This document shows positions 16,954 through 25,956 of a DNA stretch of 64,000 bases, piece by piece. The notes beneath the pieces are model-generated. The model was given only the letters and a program-made list of their open reading frames with translations, was not told the DNA's origin and searched no databases. Source of the stretch: Nitratidesulfovibrio termitidis HI1 (lineage in GTDB: Bacteria; Desulfobacterota; Desulfovibrionia; Desulfovibrionales; Desulfovibrionaceae); contig NZ_KI632512.1 of assembly GCF_000504305.1 (NCBI RefSeq), forward strand, positions 1,858,250 through 1,922,249. Direction: 5' to 3'. The translations under genes were made by a program, and so were the position numbers. The first letter of the stretch is position 1, and the number at the start of each line of letters is the position of its first letter.

Positions 16954-18417
16954 ATGCACGCCCGCATCCTGATCATCGACGACGAAGACGGCATCCGCTT
17001 CTCCCTGCGCGGCATTCTCGAAGACGAAGGCTTCGAGGTGCTCGAGGCCCCCAGCGGCGAGGATGGCCTTGCCCTGCTGGCCCGCGAAACCCCCGACCTG
17101 GTGTTCCTGGATATCTGGATGCCCGGCATGGACGGGCTGGCCGTGCTGGACCAGTTGCACGCCCAGCGGCCCGGCCTGCCGGTGATCATGATCTCCGGCC
17201 ATGGCACCATCGAAACGGCGGTCAGCGCCATCCGCAAGGGCGCGCACGACTTCATCGAAAAGCCCCTGTCGCTGGAAAAGGTGCTCATCGCCGCGCAGCG
17301 GGCCCTGGAATACGGCGACTTGCGCCGCGAGAACGAGGCCCTGCGCGACAGCCTGCCCACGGCCCACGCCGACGAGATGAACGGCCGCTCGCCGGTGATG
17401 GAGGCCCTGCGCGGCCAGATCGCGCGGGTGGCCCCCACCGACGCCTGGGTGCTGATCACCGGAGAAAACGGCACCGGCAAGGAACTGGCGGCGCGGGCCA
17501 TCCACGCGGGCAGCCGCCGGGCCGACCGGCCCCTGGTGGCGGTGAACTGCGCGGCCATCCCGGAAGAACTCATCGAAAGCGAACTGTTCGGGCATGAAAA
17601 GGGCGCCTTCACCGGGGCGGATTCGGCCAAGGCGGGCAAGTTCGAAATGGCCCACAAGGGCACGCTGTTTCTGGACGAAATCGGCGACATGAGCCTGAAG
17701 ACCCAGGCCAAGATACTGCGCATATTGCAGGAACAGCAGTTCGAGCGGGTGGGCGGGCACCGCACCATGCGCGTGGACGTGCGCGTCATCGCCGCCACCA
17801 ACAAGAACCTCGAGGACGAGATCGCCGCCGGAACCTTCCGGGAAGACCTGTACTACCGGCTGCGGGTGTTCCCGTTGGTGCTGCCCCCCCTGCGCGAACG
17901 CGAGGGCGACGTGCCCCTGCTGCTCGACCTGTTCGCGCAGCGCCTGGCCCGCGATTACGGCGTGCGCCCGGCCACCTTCGCCCCCGACGCGCACGAGGCG
18001 CTGGCCCGGTACCCGTGGCCCGGCAACGTGCGCGAGTTGCGCAACTTCGTGGAGCGCATGCTCATCCTGCATGCGGGGCTGGAAGTGACGCGGGCCATGC
18101 TGCCGCCGGAATTCCTGCGCACGAACGCCATCGAAGGCGCTGGGGCGGGGGCAAGGGCCACTTACGGAGCCGGGGCCGACATGGGCCATGGTTCCGAGCC
18201 GGACCCGGCGCACCCGGACCACCTGGCCGACATGGCCGCGCTGCTGGCTCCCGGCATGGACCTGAAGGCGGCCCGCGCCGCCTTCGAGGCGCAGTACCTT
18301 GCCGCGCGCCTTGCGGAGTGCGGCGGCAACGTCACCCGGCTGGCCGAGGCCGTTGGCATCGAGCGCAGCCATCTGTACCGCAAGCTGAAAGGATACAACA
18401 TCCAGACGGCCGACTGA
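16954..18417 (+). CDS. ntrX: NtrX-like sigma-54-dependent response regulator
   Basis: A 487-residue activator. The receiver has D53 as phosphorylation site ([12 protein letters not shown]). The AAA+ domain has Walker A GENGTGKE at residues 170-177, the sigma-54 contact loop GAFTGA at 217-222, and Walker B-like LFLDEIGDM. The C-terminal Fis-type helix-turn-helix ([20 protein letters not shown]) ends the protein. It should bind enhancer sites and open promoters held by sigma-54 polymerase. The upstream NtrY-like kinase is the likely cognate donor. The linker before the HTH is rich in alanine and glycine, which is common in this GC-rich background. Confidence 0.93.
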   Translation: MHARILIIDDEDGIRFSLRGILEDEGFEVLEAPSGEDGLALLARETPDLVFLDIWMPGMDGLAVLDQLHAQRPGLPVIMISGHGTIETAVSAIRKGAHDFIEKPLSLEKVLIAAQRALEYGDLRRENEALRDSLPTAHADEMNGRSPVMEALRGQIARVAPTDAWVLITGENGTGKELAARAIHAGSRRADRPLVAVNCAAIPEELIESELFGHEKGAFTGADSAKAGKFEMAHKGTLFLDEIGDMSLKTQAKILRILQEQQFERVGGHRTMRVDVRVIAATNKNLEDEIAAGTFREDLYYRLRVFPLVLPPLREREGDVPLLLDLFAQRLARDYGVRPATFAPDAHEALARYPWPGNVRELRNFVERMLILHAGLEVTRAMLPPEFLRTNAIEGAGAGARATYGAGADMGHGSEPDPAHPDHLADMAALLAPGMDLKAARAAFEAQYLAARLAECGGNVTRLAEAVGIERSHLYRKLKGYNIQTAD

Positions 18418-18514
18418 CCGCCAGGCCGCCCACCGACTGCCGACCGGCCAGTCGCCGCCACGGGCAGGGGCAACGGCGGCAAACGGAAACCCAAGCGGGC
18501 CGACGGGAGGGAGC

Positions 18515-19264
18515 ATGCATACGCTGGTACTTCTGCGTCACGGGCAAAGCGCGTGGAACCTGGAAAACCGCTTCACCGGCTGGACCGACGTGGACCTTTC
18601 GCCCGCGGGCGAACAGGAGGCGCGCGACGCCGCCCGCCTGCTGGCGGACGAGGGGCTGACCTTCGACATCTGCCACACCTCGGTGCTGACCCGGGCCATC
18701 CGCACCCTGTACATCGTCCAGCACGAAATGGGGCTGTCCTGGCTGCCGGTGCACAAGCACTGGCGGCTCAACGAACGCCACTACGGCGGCCTGCAAGGGC
18801 TGGACAAGGCGGAAACCGCCGCCCGCTTCGGCGAGGAGCAGGTGTTCGAATGGCGGCGCAGCTACGACACCCCGCCACCGCCCCTGCCGGCAGACGACCC
18901 GCGCAACCCCGCCGGGGATGCCCGCTATGCGGGCCTTGCGCCCGACGTGCTGCCCGCCAGCGAAAGCCTGAAGGAAACCGTGGCCCGCGTACTGCCCTAC
19001 TGGCACGACGTCATCGCGCCGCAGGTGCTGTCCGGGCAGCGGGTGCTGGTGGCGGCCCACGGCAACAGCCTGCGCGCCCTGGTCATGCATCTGGACGGGA
19101 TGACCCAGGAAGCGGTCACCAAGCTGAACATCCCCACCGGGCTGCCGCTGGTCTACACCCTGGACGCCAACCTGCGCCCGCTGGGCCATCGGTATCTTGG
19201 CGACCCGGCGGTTGCCGAGGCCAAGGCCAAGGCCGTGGCGGCACAGGGCGCGGCGCGGAAATAA
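18515..19264 (+). CDS. gpmA: 2,3-bisphosphoglycerate-dependent phosphoglycerate mutase
   Basis: Interconverts 2- and 3-phosphoglycerate in glycolysis and gluconeogenesis. The 249-residue length is normal for dPGM. The RHG motif (R8-H9-G10, with H9 the phospho-accepting histidine), [10 protein letters not shown], the substrate contact [11 protein letters not shown] and the second catalytic histidine H182 ([11 protein letters not shown]) are all present. The ATG is preceded by GGGAGGGAGC, a very good ribosome site. It starts 97 bases after the NtrX-like gene and may be read from the same or its own promoter. No terminator is seen immediately after it, but a long hyphenated palindrome follows at 19438. 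Confidence 0.97.
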   Translation: MHTLVLLRHGQSAWNLENRFTGWTDVDLSPAGEQEARDAARLLADEGLTFDICHTSVLTRAIRTLYIVQHEMGLSWLPVHKHWRLNERHYGGLQGLDKAETAARFGEEQVFEWRRSYDTPPPPLPADDPRNPAGDARYAGLAPDVLPASESLKETVARVLPYWHDVIAPQVLSGQRVLVAAHGNSLRALVMHLDGMTQEAVTKLNIPTGLPLVYTLDANLRPLGHRYLGDPAVAEAKAKAVAAQGAARK

Positions 19265-19437
19265 CCGGCGGCGTGGCGTCACGGCCTTCACCAGGGGAAA
19301 TGCCTGCGGATCGGGGGGGGGCTGCGGCCACGGGATACCGAGAGACGAGGAGCGAACGCGCACGGCTCGCCACGTCATGCGACCCATGCTAGGATTGCGG
19401 GCGGAGCAGCCTGCCGGAGCGATCGAGACGGATCCGC

Positions 19438-19489
19438 GGGCTTGTCAACCGCTGCTTACATTGACAAGCCCGGAGCGCGTACCTACCGT
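19438..19489 (+). promoter_or_regulatory. Promoter with overlapping palindrome for the receiver/TPR gene
   Basis: Consensus-like -35 TTGACA (19461-19466), 17-base spacer, -10 TACCGT (19484-19489). The -35 box lies inside the right arm of a 10-bp perfect inverted repeat, GGGCTTGTCA (19438-19447) and TGACAAGCCC (19462-19471), arms 14 bases apart. This may be an operator or, as RNA, a stem after gpmA. The rest of the 19265-19569 spacer shows nothing else. Confidence 0.55.
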
Positions 19490-19569
19490 TCCACACCGTG
19501 CCCGGCACGGACGACACACTCACAGGCCAGCGTCCTCTGCGGGGGGGAAGCGTGCCGCAAGGAGCAAGC

Positions 19570-20934
19570 ATGGCGAGCAACATCAACCTGAAGCTCAAGC
19601 AAAAGCAGTACGAAGGTACCGTCGTCGAGTTCATCAGCGAAAAAAAAGGCTACTTTCTTGTCGTGAGCGACGACCAGAACTTCATTTCCCTGTTGCGCAA
19701 CACGGTTGCCAAACATCTCGCCATCGCCACGGACGCCCTTTCGGTGGTCACCAACACCGACTACATCATCAAGTCCATCCGTGATGTCTCCATGCGCAAG
19801 AAGAACGTGCTGGTGTTCATGGAGCGCATGCTGGAAGGCCGCGACACCGGCATTCTTGTCCGGCAGGTCAAGAATGCATACTCGGACGTGAAGATCATCA
19901 TCCTCACCGGCGAGACGGAGCGGCAACGGCTGGTGCTGCTGCATGAAATCGGCGCGGACAACTTCATCAGCAAGCCCATTTCGGTGAACACGCTGATCGA
20001 AAAGATCGCCTTCACCATCAAGCCGCAGGGCAAGCTGGGCCAGCTCATCGACACGGCGCGGGCCATGGTGCAACAGGGCTCGCACGAAAGCGCGCTGAAG
20101 GTCTGCCGCAAGATACTGGAACTGAAGCCCAACAGCGCCGCAGGGCTGCTGGTCATGGGTGACGCCTACCAGGCGCTGGGCAAGATGGACCGCGCCCGCG
20201 AATGCTTCGAAGAAGCCAGCCGCAACGCCGACCTGTACCTGGAGCCGCTGAAGAAGCTGGCCGACCTGAACAAGCTGATCGGCGACAACGAGGCCCAACT
20301 GGGCTATCTGGAACGGCTGGACCGCCTTTCGCCCCTCAACGTGGAGCGCAAGGTGGACATGGGCGAGATCCACGTGGAGATGGGCAACCAGGAAAAGGCC
20401 GAGGAGCTCTTCGAACTGGCCGTCACCCAGGCCACCCGCGAGGCCATGGCCTACATCGGCGACATTTCCGAACGCATCGCCACCATCTACAGCGAACGCG
20501 ACCCGGAACGGGCCGAACGCTTTCTGCGCAAGGCCCTGGACGCCAAGGGCGACATGCTGGACCGGGGGGACCTCGGCACCTTCAACCGCCTGGGCATCGC
20601 CCTGCGCAAGCAGGGCAAGTGGCGCGACGCCACCATAGAATACCAGAAGGCCCTGCGCATCGCGCCGGACGACGAAAACCTGTACTACAACATGTCCATG
20701 GCCTTCGCCGAAGGCAAGGAATTCCGCGATGCGCGGTCCAACATGTTGAAAGCCATGACCATCAATCCCGAACTGCCCCAGCGCGACAAGACCATTGCCT
20801 TCAACATGGGCCTGGTGTTCATGCGGGCGGGCGGGCGTGACTATGCAGAGCGCTGCCTGAAGGTGGCGTTGGAACTGGATCCGGATTTCGACCTCGCACG
20901 GCAGGCCCTGGAACGATTGGGGTCGTCATCCTGA
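19570..20934 (+). CDS. Degenerate receiver plus TPR-repeat protein
   Basis: A 454-residue protein. Residues about 25-135 fold like a response-regulator receiver: the DD acidic pair, the ILTGE threonine and the ISKPIS lysine are present, but the expected phospho-accepting aspartate is a glutamate (VFMERMLEGRD). Phosphorylation there is unlikely; glutamate may mimic a permanently active state. The rest (about 150-454) is a series of tetratricopeptide repeats for protein contacts (for example LLVMGDAYQALGKMDRAREC and FNMGLVFMRAGGRDYAERCL). AAGGAGC supports the start at 19570 rather than the longer open frame. Probably a signalling scaffold; its partner is unknown. A strong terminator follows. 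Confidence 0.85.
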   Translation: MASNINLKLKQKQYEGTVVEFISEKKGYFLVVSDDQNFISLLRNTVAKHLAIATDALSVVTNTDYIIKSIRDVSMRKKNVLVFMERMLEGRDTGILVRQVKNAYSDVKIIILTGETERQRLVLLHEIGADNFISKPISVNTLIEKIAFTIKPQGKLGQLIDTARAMVQQGSHESALKVCRKILELKPNSAAGLLVMGDAYQALGKMDRARECFEEASRNADLYLEPLKKLADLNKLIGDNEAQLGYLERLDRLSPLNVERKVDMGEIHVEMGNQEKAEELFELAVTQATREAMAYIGDISERIATIYSERDPERAERFLRKALDAKGDMLDRGDLGTFNRLGIALRKQGKWRDATIEYQKALRIAPDDENLYYNMSMAFAEGKEFRDARSNMLKAMTINPELPQRDKTIAFNMGLVFMRAGGRDYAERCLKVALELDPDFDLARQALERLGSSS

Positions 20935-20974
20935 AGAATTTCCGCTCTATCCGCCGATGGATCCAGCGTTTTTC

Positions 20975-21001
20975 GGGGGGCCTGCAAAGGTCCCCCTTTT
21001 T
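20975..21001 (+). terminator. Rho-independent terminator after the receiver/TPR gene
   Basis: Nine-bp stem (GGGGGGCCT with AGGTCCCCC) capped by a GCAA tetraloop and followed by five T. Confidence 0.9.
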
Positions 21002-21006
21002 GCGGG

Positions 21007-21035
21007 TTGCAATCCGGACTGTTTTTCCATATGCT
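21007..21035 (+). promoter_or_regulatory. Promoter of the DUF39 gene
   Basis: TTGCAA (21007-21012), 17-base spacer, TATGCT (21030-21035), lying between the terminator and the DUF39 start; leader about 45 bases. No SAM or homocysteine-type riboswitch is recognisable in it. Confidence 0.55.
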
Positions 21036-21087
21036 GATATCCTGATGTAATGAAACGGCGCTCGCGCCACCAACGGAGGATAGCAAG

Positions 21088-22260
21088 ATGGCGAGTTTCA
21101 AGGTGAACAAGACGATCGCGGAAATCAACGAACGCATTCGCCAGGGCAAGGCCGTGGTGCTGAATGCCGAGGAGATGACCGAGGCCGTCCGTCGAATGGG
21201 CAAGGAAAAGGCCGCCCGCGAAATCGACGTTGTCACCACCGGGACCTTCTCGCCCATGTGCTCCTCCGGCCTGCTCTTCAACATCGGCCAGCAGGATCCG
21301 CCCACCCTCAAGACCTCCAGGGTCTGGATGAACGACGTGCCCGCCTACGCGGGGCTTGCCGCCGTGGATTCCTACCTGGGCGCCACCGAACCCACCGAGG
21401 ACGACCCCCTGAACAAGGTCTACCCCGGTCGGTTCAAGTACGGCGGCGGGCATGTCATCGAAGACCTGGTGCGCGGCAAGTCCGTGCATCTGCGGGCAGA
21501 GGCCTACGGCACCGACTGTTACCCGCGCAAGTCGCTGGACAAGAAGATCACCCTGTCCGAGCTGCCCTACGCGCACCTGCTGAACCCGCGCAACTGCTAC
21601 CAGAACTACAACGCGGCCGTGAACCTGACGAGCCGCATCATCTACACGTACATGGGCCCGCTGAAGCCCAACCTGCGCAACGTCAACTTCGCCACGGCGG
21701 GCCGCATCTCGCCGCTGTTCAACGACCCGCTGTTCCGCACCATCGGCCTTGGCACCCGGATATTCCTGGGCGGCGGCAAGGGGTACGTCATCGGGGCGGG
21801 CACCCAGCACGTGGCCGCGCCCAAGCGCACCGAACGCGGGCTGCCGCTCTCTCCGGCAGGCACCCTGATGCTGAAGGGCGATCTGAAGGGCATGAACCCG
21901 CGCTACCTGCGCGGCCTGTCCTTCCTGGGCTACGGCTGCTCGCTGGCGGTGGGCGTGGGCATTCCCATTCCCGTCCTGAACGAGGAAATCGCCTGGTTCA
22001 CCGGCGTGGACGACAGCGACATCCAGATGCCGGTCAAGGATTACGGGCACGACTACCCCAACTGCCTGCCGCGGGTCATCCAGCACGTGACCTACGAAGA
22101 CTTGAAGAGCGGCGAGGTGGAAATCATGGGCAAGAAGGTGGAAACCGTGCCCATGACCAGCTACCCGCTGTCGCTGGAAGTGGCCAACACGCTGAAGTCG
22201 TGGATCGAAAAGGGCGAATTCCTGCTCAGCGAGCCGGTGGAACTGCTTCCCTCGGCGTAG
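21088..22260 (+). CDS. DUF39 homocysteine biosynthesis protein (aspartate semialdehyde sulfurtransferase)
   Basis: A 390-residue DUF39/COG1900 protein. Family knowledge: in methanogens and Desulfovibrio such proteins convert aspartate semialdehyde to homocysteine with sulfide-derived sulfur, replacing the usual O-acylhomoserine route. Conserved cysteines are C58 (TFSPMCSSG) and C144 (YGTDCYPRK), the likely catalytic pair; GTRIFLGGGKGYVIGAGTQH is the family's signature. Unlike some members it has no CBS domains, and no ferredoxin-like NIL partner gene lies next to it. GGAGGATAGCAAG precedes the ATG. It has its own promoter and terminator, with a LarE-like sulfurtransferase next. Confidence 0.9.
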   Translation: MASFKVNKTIAEINERIRQGKAVVLNAEEMTEAVRRMGKEKAAREIDVVTTGTFSPMCSSGLLFNIGQQDPPTLKTSRVWMNDVPAYAGLAAVDSYLGATEPTEDDPLNKVYPGRFKYGGGHVIEDLVRGKSVHLRAEAYGTDCYPRKSLDKKITLSELPYAHLLNPRNCYQNYNAAVNLTSRIIYTYMGPLKPNLRNVNFATAGRISPLFNDPLFRTIGLGTRIFLGGGKGYVIGAGTQHVAAPKRTERGLPLSPAGTLMLKGDLKGMNPRYLRGLSFLGYGCSLAVGVGIPIPVLNEEIAWFTGVDDSDIQMPVKDYGHDYPNCLPRVIQHVTYEDLKSGEVEIMGKKVETVPMTSYPLSLEVANTLKSWIEKGEFLLSEPVELLPSA

Positions 22261-22293
22261 GGATTCCCTCCAGCCACGAACATGCACTGAACG

Positions 22294-22336
22294 ACCCGCC
22301 GGGCGCGCAGACAACGCGCACCCGGCGGGTTTCGTC
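22294..22336 (+). terminator. Rho-independent terminator after the DUF39 gene
   Basis: ACCCGCCGGG (22294-22303) pairs perfectly with CCCGGCGGGT (22321-22330), with an inner GCGC/GCGC helix, followed by TTCGTCTTT. Confidence 0.85.
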
Positions 22337-22424
22337 TTTCGGCCTGGCAAGGGCTTGCCGCGGGGCGTGGAAGCACTACCTTTTGCCTTGCCCAAGCCAT
22401 CCTATCCGCCCCCAGGCACACACC

Positions 22425-23234
22425 ATGAGCACCACCAACACGCCCCCCAACGCCCTGCCCCCTGCCCTGCGGGACCTGCTGGCCACCATGCCGGAACTGG
22501 CGGTGGCCCTGTCCGGCGGGCTGGACAGCCGCTTCCTGACCCACGCCGCCCTGCTGGCAGGCTGCCGCGTCACCGCCCTGCACATCACCGGCCCGCACAT
22601 GCCCCCCCGCGAAACGGCAGAAGCACGCCGCTGGGCCACCGCGCGCGGGGCAACCTTCGTCACCGTGCCGCTGAATCCCCTGTCCATCCCGGCCATCGCG
22701 GCGGGCGACCGCGAACGCTGCTACCACTGCAAGCACGCCGCCTTCACCACGCTGCTCGCCGCGGCAGCCCCCCTGCCCCTGTGCGACGGCACCAACGCCG
22801 ACGACCTGACCGCCCACCGCCCCGGCCTGCGCGCCCTGCGCGAACTGTCCATCCGCTCGCCGCTGGCCGAGGCGGGCCTTGCCAAGGCAGACATCCGCGA
22901 ATTGGCCGCGCGCACCGGCATGGACAGGCCGGACCAGGCGGCCCGCCCCTGCCTGCTGACCCGGCTGGCATACGGCATGCGACCCGACGCAGACACCCTG
23001 GCCCGCCTTGCCGCCGCCGAAGGCGAACTGGAAGACCTTGGCCTGTGGGACTTCCGCCTGCGGCTGGCGCCGGACGGGCCGCCCCGCCTGCAAATCGGGC
23101 CCGGGCACGCGGCGGCGGAACATGCGGCGGGGCTCCCCGCGCGCGATGTCCTGCTCCGGCTACTGGCCCGGCACGGCTTCGACGATGCCACCGTCGACGC
23201 GGACGGACCGGTAAGCGGCTATTTCGACCGCTGA
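22425..23234 (+). CDS. larE: LarE-like ATP-dependent sulfurtransferase
   Basis: A 269-residue PP-loop protein. SGGLDS at residues 30-35 binds ATP, CYHCK carries C99 and C102, and DGTNADD is the usual adenylation region. C176 lies in RPCLLTRLAYG, the position of the sulfur-donating cysteine in Lactobacillus LarE; three cysteines in this arrangement are also found in LarE proteins that carry an iron-sulfur cluster. LarE thiolates pyridinium dicarboxylate to make the nickel-pincer cofactor, but larB and larC are not nearby. Its position after a homocysteine sulfurtransferase suggests another sulfur-transfer role is possible. No strong ribosome site is seen (GGCACACACC precedes the ATG). Confidence 0.85.
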   Translation: MSTTNTPPNALPPALRDLLATMPELAVALSGGLDSRFLTHAALLAGCRVTALHITGPHMPPRETAEARRWATARGATFVTVPLNPLSIPAIAAGDRERCYHCKHAAFTTLLAAAAPLPLCDGTNADDLTAHRPGLRALRELSIRSPLAEAGLAKADIRELAARTGMDRPDQAARPCLLTRLAYGMRPDADTLARLAAAEGELEDLGLWDFRLRLAPDGPPRLQIGPGHAAAEHAAGLPARDVLLRLLARHGFDDATVDADGPVSGYFDR

Positions 23235-23340
23235 CCCCGGTCAATGCCTCCACCTTGCCTGTCACGCAGCACTGGACAAAACCCGTGGTTCGCGATAGGT
23301 GGTCCCTCTTATCTCACGCGATTTCACGGAGGAGTCCCCC

Positions 23341-23451
23341 ATGGCCCACAAGAAGATCGAACGCAAGAAAGAACTGGACCGTCGCCGTCAGCGCCGCGAA
23401 AAGCGCCTGAAGCAGCGCGTGCGCGAAGCGAAGGCCGCCGCCAAGTCCTAA
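23341..23451 (+). CDS. Small highly basic protein, 36 residues
   Basis: A short open frame starting MAHKKIERKKELDRRRQRR and ending KAAAKS. It has an excellent ribosome site, GGAGG, eight bases before the ATG. About half the residues are lysine or arginine, arranged as one probable alpha helix, which suggests RNA, ribosome or nucleic-acid binding. I recall similar short basic open frames in other Desulfovibrio genomes but cannot name a family. It lies 106 bases after the LarE-like gene on the same strand. The strong Shine-Dalgarno and helix-like composition argue for translation; function is unknown. Confidence 0.75.
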   Translation: MAHKKIERKKELDRRRQRREKRLKQRVREAKAAAKS

Positions 23452-23820
23452 GGCATCCAGGTTTTTCGTTCCGCCGCAAGAACGCCCCGCGCTTCGCGCA
23501 ACGTGCCCCCGGTGGCACGTCGCCCGAGGCGCGTGTGCTTCCTGCGGGGCGGTTCGCCCCACACGCCTGCACCCTTGCGCCGCACTGCATGCGGCATGCA
23601 TCGGGGGCACGGGGCAGTTCATGCACCACACGGAACATATACCTCGCCATGCATGCAGCACCCCGGCAGCGGGCATGGCGGTGACCACGCCCCGTCTGTC
23701 GCACGGCGCCACACCGTCGTGCATGCCGTTTGTGCTCCAACGCATGGCCTTCCCGTTTGACAACGCGTGCGACGCTGTTTAGGCTCGTGCATCACGCGTA
23801 GGTTCTGCAAGGAGGGTAGC
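23452..23820 (+). promoter_or_regulatory. Spacer with promoter for the FmdB-like gene
   Basis: No gene is seen in this 369-base stretch. A good promoter lies at its end: TTGACA (23757-23762), 17-base spacer, TAGGCT (23780-23785), about 28 bases before the FmdB ribosome site. Open frames on both strands here lack ribosome sites and conserved features. Confidence 0.6.
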
Positions 23821-24219
23821 ATGCCCATCTACGAATATCGTTGCAGCGACTGCGAGCAGATCTTCGAGGAATGGCTGAAGACCTTCGACGAAGCCCCCCG
23901 CTCCTGTCCGGTGTGCGGTGGCCACGCCGACCGCATCGTGTCCAACACCAGCTTCGTGCTCAAGGGCGGCGGCTGGTACGTCACCGACTACGGCAACCGC
24001 TCGTCCACCGATTCGCATGCGGGCGCCGGGGCTGAAGCTTCCGGCAACGGCGACGCCGGGTCCAACGACCCGGGTGGCTCCAACGGTTCCAGCAGCTCCG
24101 CTGATTCCGGAACTGTCACCGCGTCGTCCGGCACCGCCACTTCGGGCGCAAGCCCGGCCAAGTGTGCCTCGGCCGCCCCGTCGGGCGGCTGCGCCGCCGC
24201 GTCGGCCACAGGCTCGTAG
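23821..24219 (+). CDS. FmdB-family zinc ribbon protein
   Basis: A 132-residue protein. The first 45 residues form the FmdB/CxxC zinc ribbon: MPIYEYRCSDCEQIFE, with C8 and C11, then CPVCGGHADRIVSN with the second pair, followed by FVLKGGGWYVTDYG, the typical end of the domain. The remaining two thirds are a low-complexity tail of Gly, Ser, Ala, Asn and Thr that ends with two separated cysteines. FmdB-like proteins are putative regulators or chaperones of unknown role. AAGGAGGGTAGC gives a very strong ribosome site at this start. It has its own promoter and a terminator. Confidence 0.9.
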   Translation: MPIYEYRCSDCEQIFEEWLKTFDEAPRSCPVCGGHADRIVSNTSFVLKGGGWYVTDYGNRSSTDSHAGAGAEASGNGDAGSNDPGGSNGSSSSADSGTVTASSGTATSGASPAKCASAAPSGGCAAASATGS

Positions 24220-24225
24220 CATACA

Positions 24226-24252
24226 GGGGCAGTCCGCAAGGCTGCCCCTTTT
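24226..24252 (+). terminator. Terminator after the FmdB-like gene
   Basis: GGGGCAG pairs with CTGCCCC, followed by TTTT. The 3' half (AGTCCGCAAGGCTGCCCCTT) is duplicated at 24265-24284, a partial tandem copy. The rest of the spacer to purB shows nothing. Confidence 0.75.
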
Positions 24253-24479
24253 CACGATTGGTCCAGTCCGCAAGGCTGCCCCTTTCGCGACCAGTCCCGA
24301 CGCCGCGCCGGTTCCGCGCATGGCCGCGCGCATTACGGTGCGCCTCGCTCCGCGCCGTACCGGCCAGAAAACCCGGGCGTACAGGCCCGACAATTCCGGC
24401 ATACAGGCCCCGCCGGTCAGCCACGCCGCCCTGGCGGCCCATGCAACCGCACCCGTACTGCACCAGCAAGGAAGCCACG

Positions 24480-25778
24480 ATGATCGACCGTTATTCCCGC
24501 CCCGAGATGGCCCGCATCTGGACCCTCGAAAACCGCTTCCGCGCCTGGCTCGACGTTGAACTGGCCGTGTGCGAGGCCTGGCACCGCCTGGGCGTCATCG
24601 GCGCGGAGGACATGCGCGCCATCCGCGAAAAGGCCGACTTCGACGTGGACCGCATCCTGGAAATCGAACAGGAAACCCGGCACGACGTCATCGCCTTTCT
24701 CACCGCAGTGGAAGAAAAGGTGGGCCCCTCGGCCCGGTTCATCCACCTGGGCTGCACCTCGTCGGACATCGTGGACACGGCCAACGGCCTGCTGCTGGCC
24801 CAGGCTGGCGAACTGATCCTGAAGGGCTTCGAACGGCTGCTGGGAGCCCTGGAAACCCTGGCCTTCGCCAACAAGGGTCGCCTGTGCATGGGACGCACCC
24901 ACGGCATCCACGCGGAACCCACCAGCTTCGGGCTGAAGATGGCGGGCTTCCACGCCGAATTCCAGCGCCACGTGGCCCGCTTCCGCGACGGGCTTGAAAG
25001 CGTGCGCGTGGGCAAGATTTCCGGCGCCGTGGGCACCTACGCCATGCTCGACCCCCGCGTGGAGGCCATCGCCTGCGAAATCCTGAAGCTGAATGTGGAC
25101 CCCATCTCCACCCAGGTCATCCAGCGCGACCGGCACGCCCATTTCTTCACCTCGCTGGCGCTGGCCGCGGGCGGCGTGGAACGGCTGTGCGTGGAACTGC
25201 GCCACCTGCAGCGCACCGAGGTGCTGGAGGCCGAGGAAGGCTTCGCCAAGGGGCAGAAGGGTTCGTCGGCCATGCCGCACAAGAAGAACCCCATCTCGGC
25301 GGAAAACATGACCGGCCTGTCGCGCCTGATCCGCAGCAACTCGCTGGCCGCCATGGAAAACATGGCCCTGTGGCACGAGCGCGACATCAGCCATTCCTCG
25401 GTGGAACGGGTGATCATGCCCGACTCCACCATTCTCATGGACTACGTGCTGCACCGCCTGTCGGGTCTGTTGTCCAACCTGCGGGTTATCCCCGAAAACA
25501 TGGACCGCAACCTGGCCGGTTCGTACGGACTGTACTACTCGCAGCGCGTACTGCTGGCCCTGGTGGAATCGGGCATGGGCCGTCAGGACGCCTACGTGAT
25601 GGTGCAGCGGTGCGCCATGCAGAGCTGGGAAACCAGAAAGCCCTTCCCGGACATGGTGCGGGCCGACGCAGACATCTCCGCGCGCCTTGCCCCCTCCGTC
25701 CTTGATGAACTGTTTGATCCCGGCTACTATCTGCGCCACGAAAACATGATCTTCCAGCGGGTGTTTGGCCGCAGCTGA
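24480..25778 (+). CDS. purB: Adenylosuccinate lyase
   Basis: Catalyses two steps of purine synthesis, cleavage of SAICAR and of adenylosuccinate, releasing fumarate. The 432-residue length is normal. The superfamily signature SSAMPHKKNP begins at residue 262 with the catalytic serine, LGCTSSDIVDTANGL and MGRTHGIHAEPT supply the other active-site histidine and threonine regions, and WHERDISHSSVERV is typical of PurB. AAGGAAGCCACG precedes the ATG. pyrE follows 178 bases later on the same strand, pairing purine and pyrimidine synthesis genes. Confidence 0.97.
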   Translation: MIDRYSRPEMARIWTLENRFRAWLDVELAVCEAWHRLGVIGAEDMRAIREKADFDVDRILEIEQETRHDVIAFLTAVEEKVGPSARFIHLGCTSSDIVDTANGLLLAQAGELILKGFERLLGALETLAFANKGRLCMGRTHGIHAEPTSFGLKMAGFHAEFQRHVARFRDGLESVRVGKISGAVGTYAMLDPRVEAIACEILKLNVDPISTQVIQRDRHAHFFTSLALAAGGVERLCVELRHLQRTEVLEAEEGFAKGQKGSSAMPHKKNPISAENMTGLSRLIRSNSLAAMENMALWHERDISHSSVERVIMPDSTILMDYVLHRLSGLLSNLRVIPENMDRNLAGSYGLYYSQRVLLALVESGMGRQDAYVMVQRCAMQSWETRKPFPDMVRADADISARLAPSVLDELFDPGYYLRHENMIFQRVFGRS

Positions 25779-25956
25779 GACATACCGGGCGTCCCCGGAC
25801 GCTCACCGGACGCTCACCGGACGTGCCCCCCGGTCCCCCTGACGCAACAGGCATGCCGGGCGGCCCATCCGCCCGGTGCGCGGACGCACGGCGCACCGGA
25901 TAACGCAATGGGCACCGGACCACGAAACCGCGACACCCGCCATCGCAAGGATACCC

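Noticed and set aside
19265-19437. A terminator directly after gpmA
   Set aside because: No stable stem followed by T-run in this stretch; the later palindrome at 19438 lacks a T-run.
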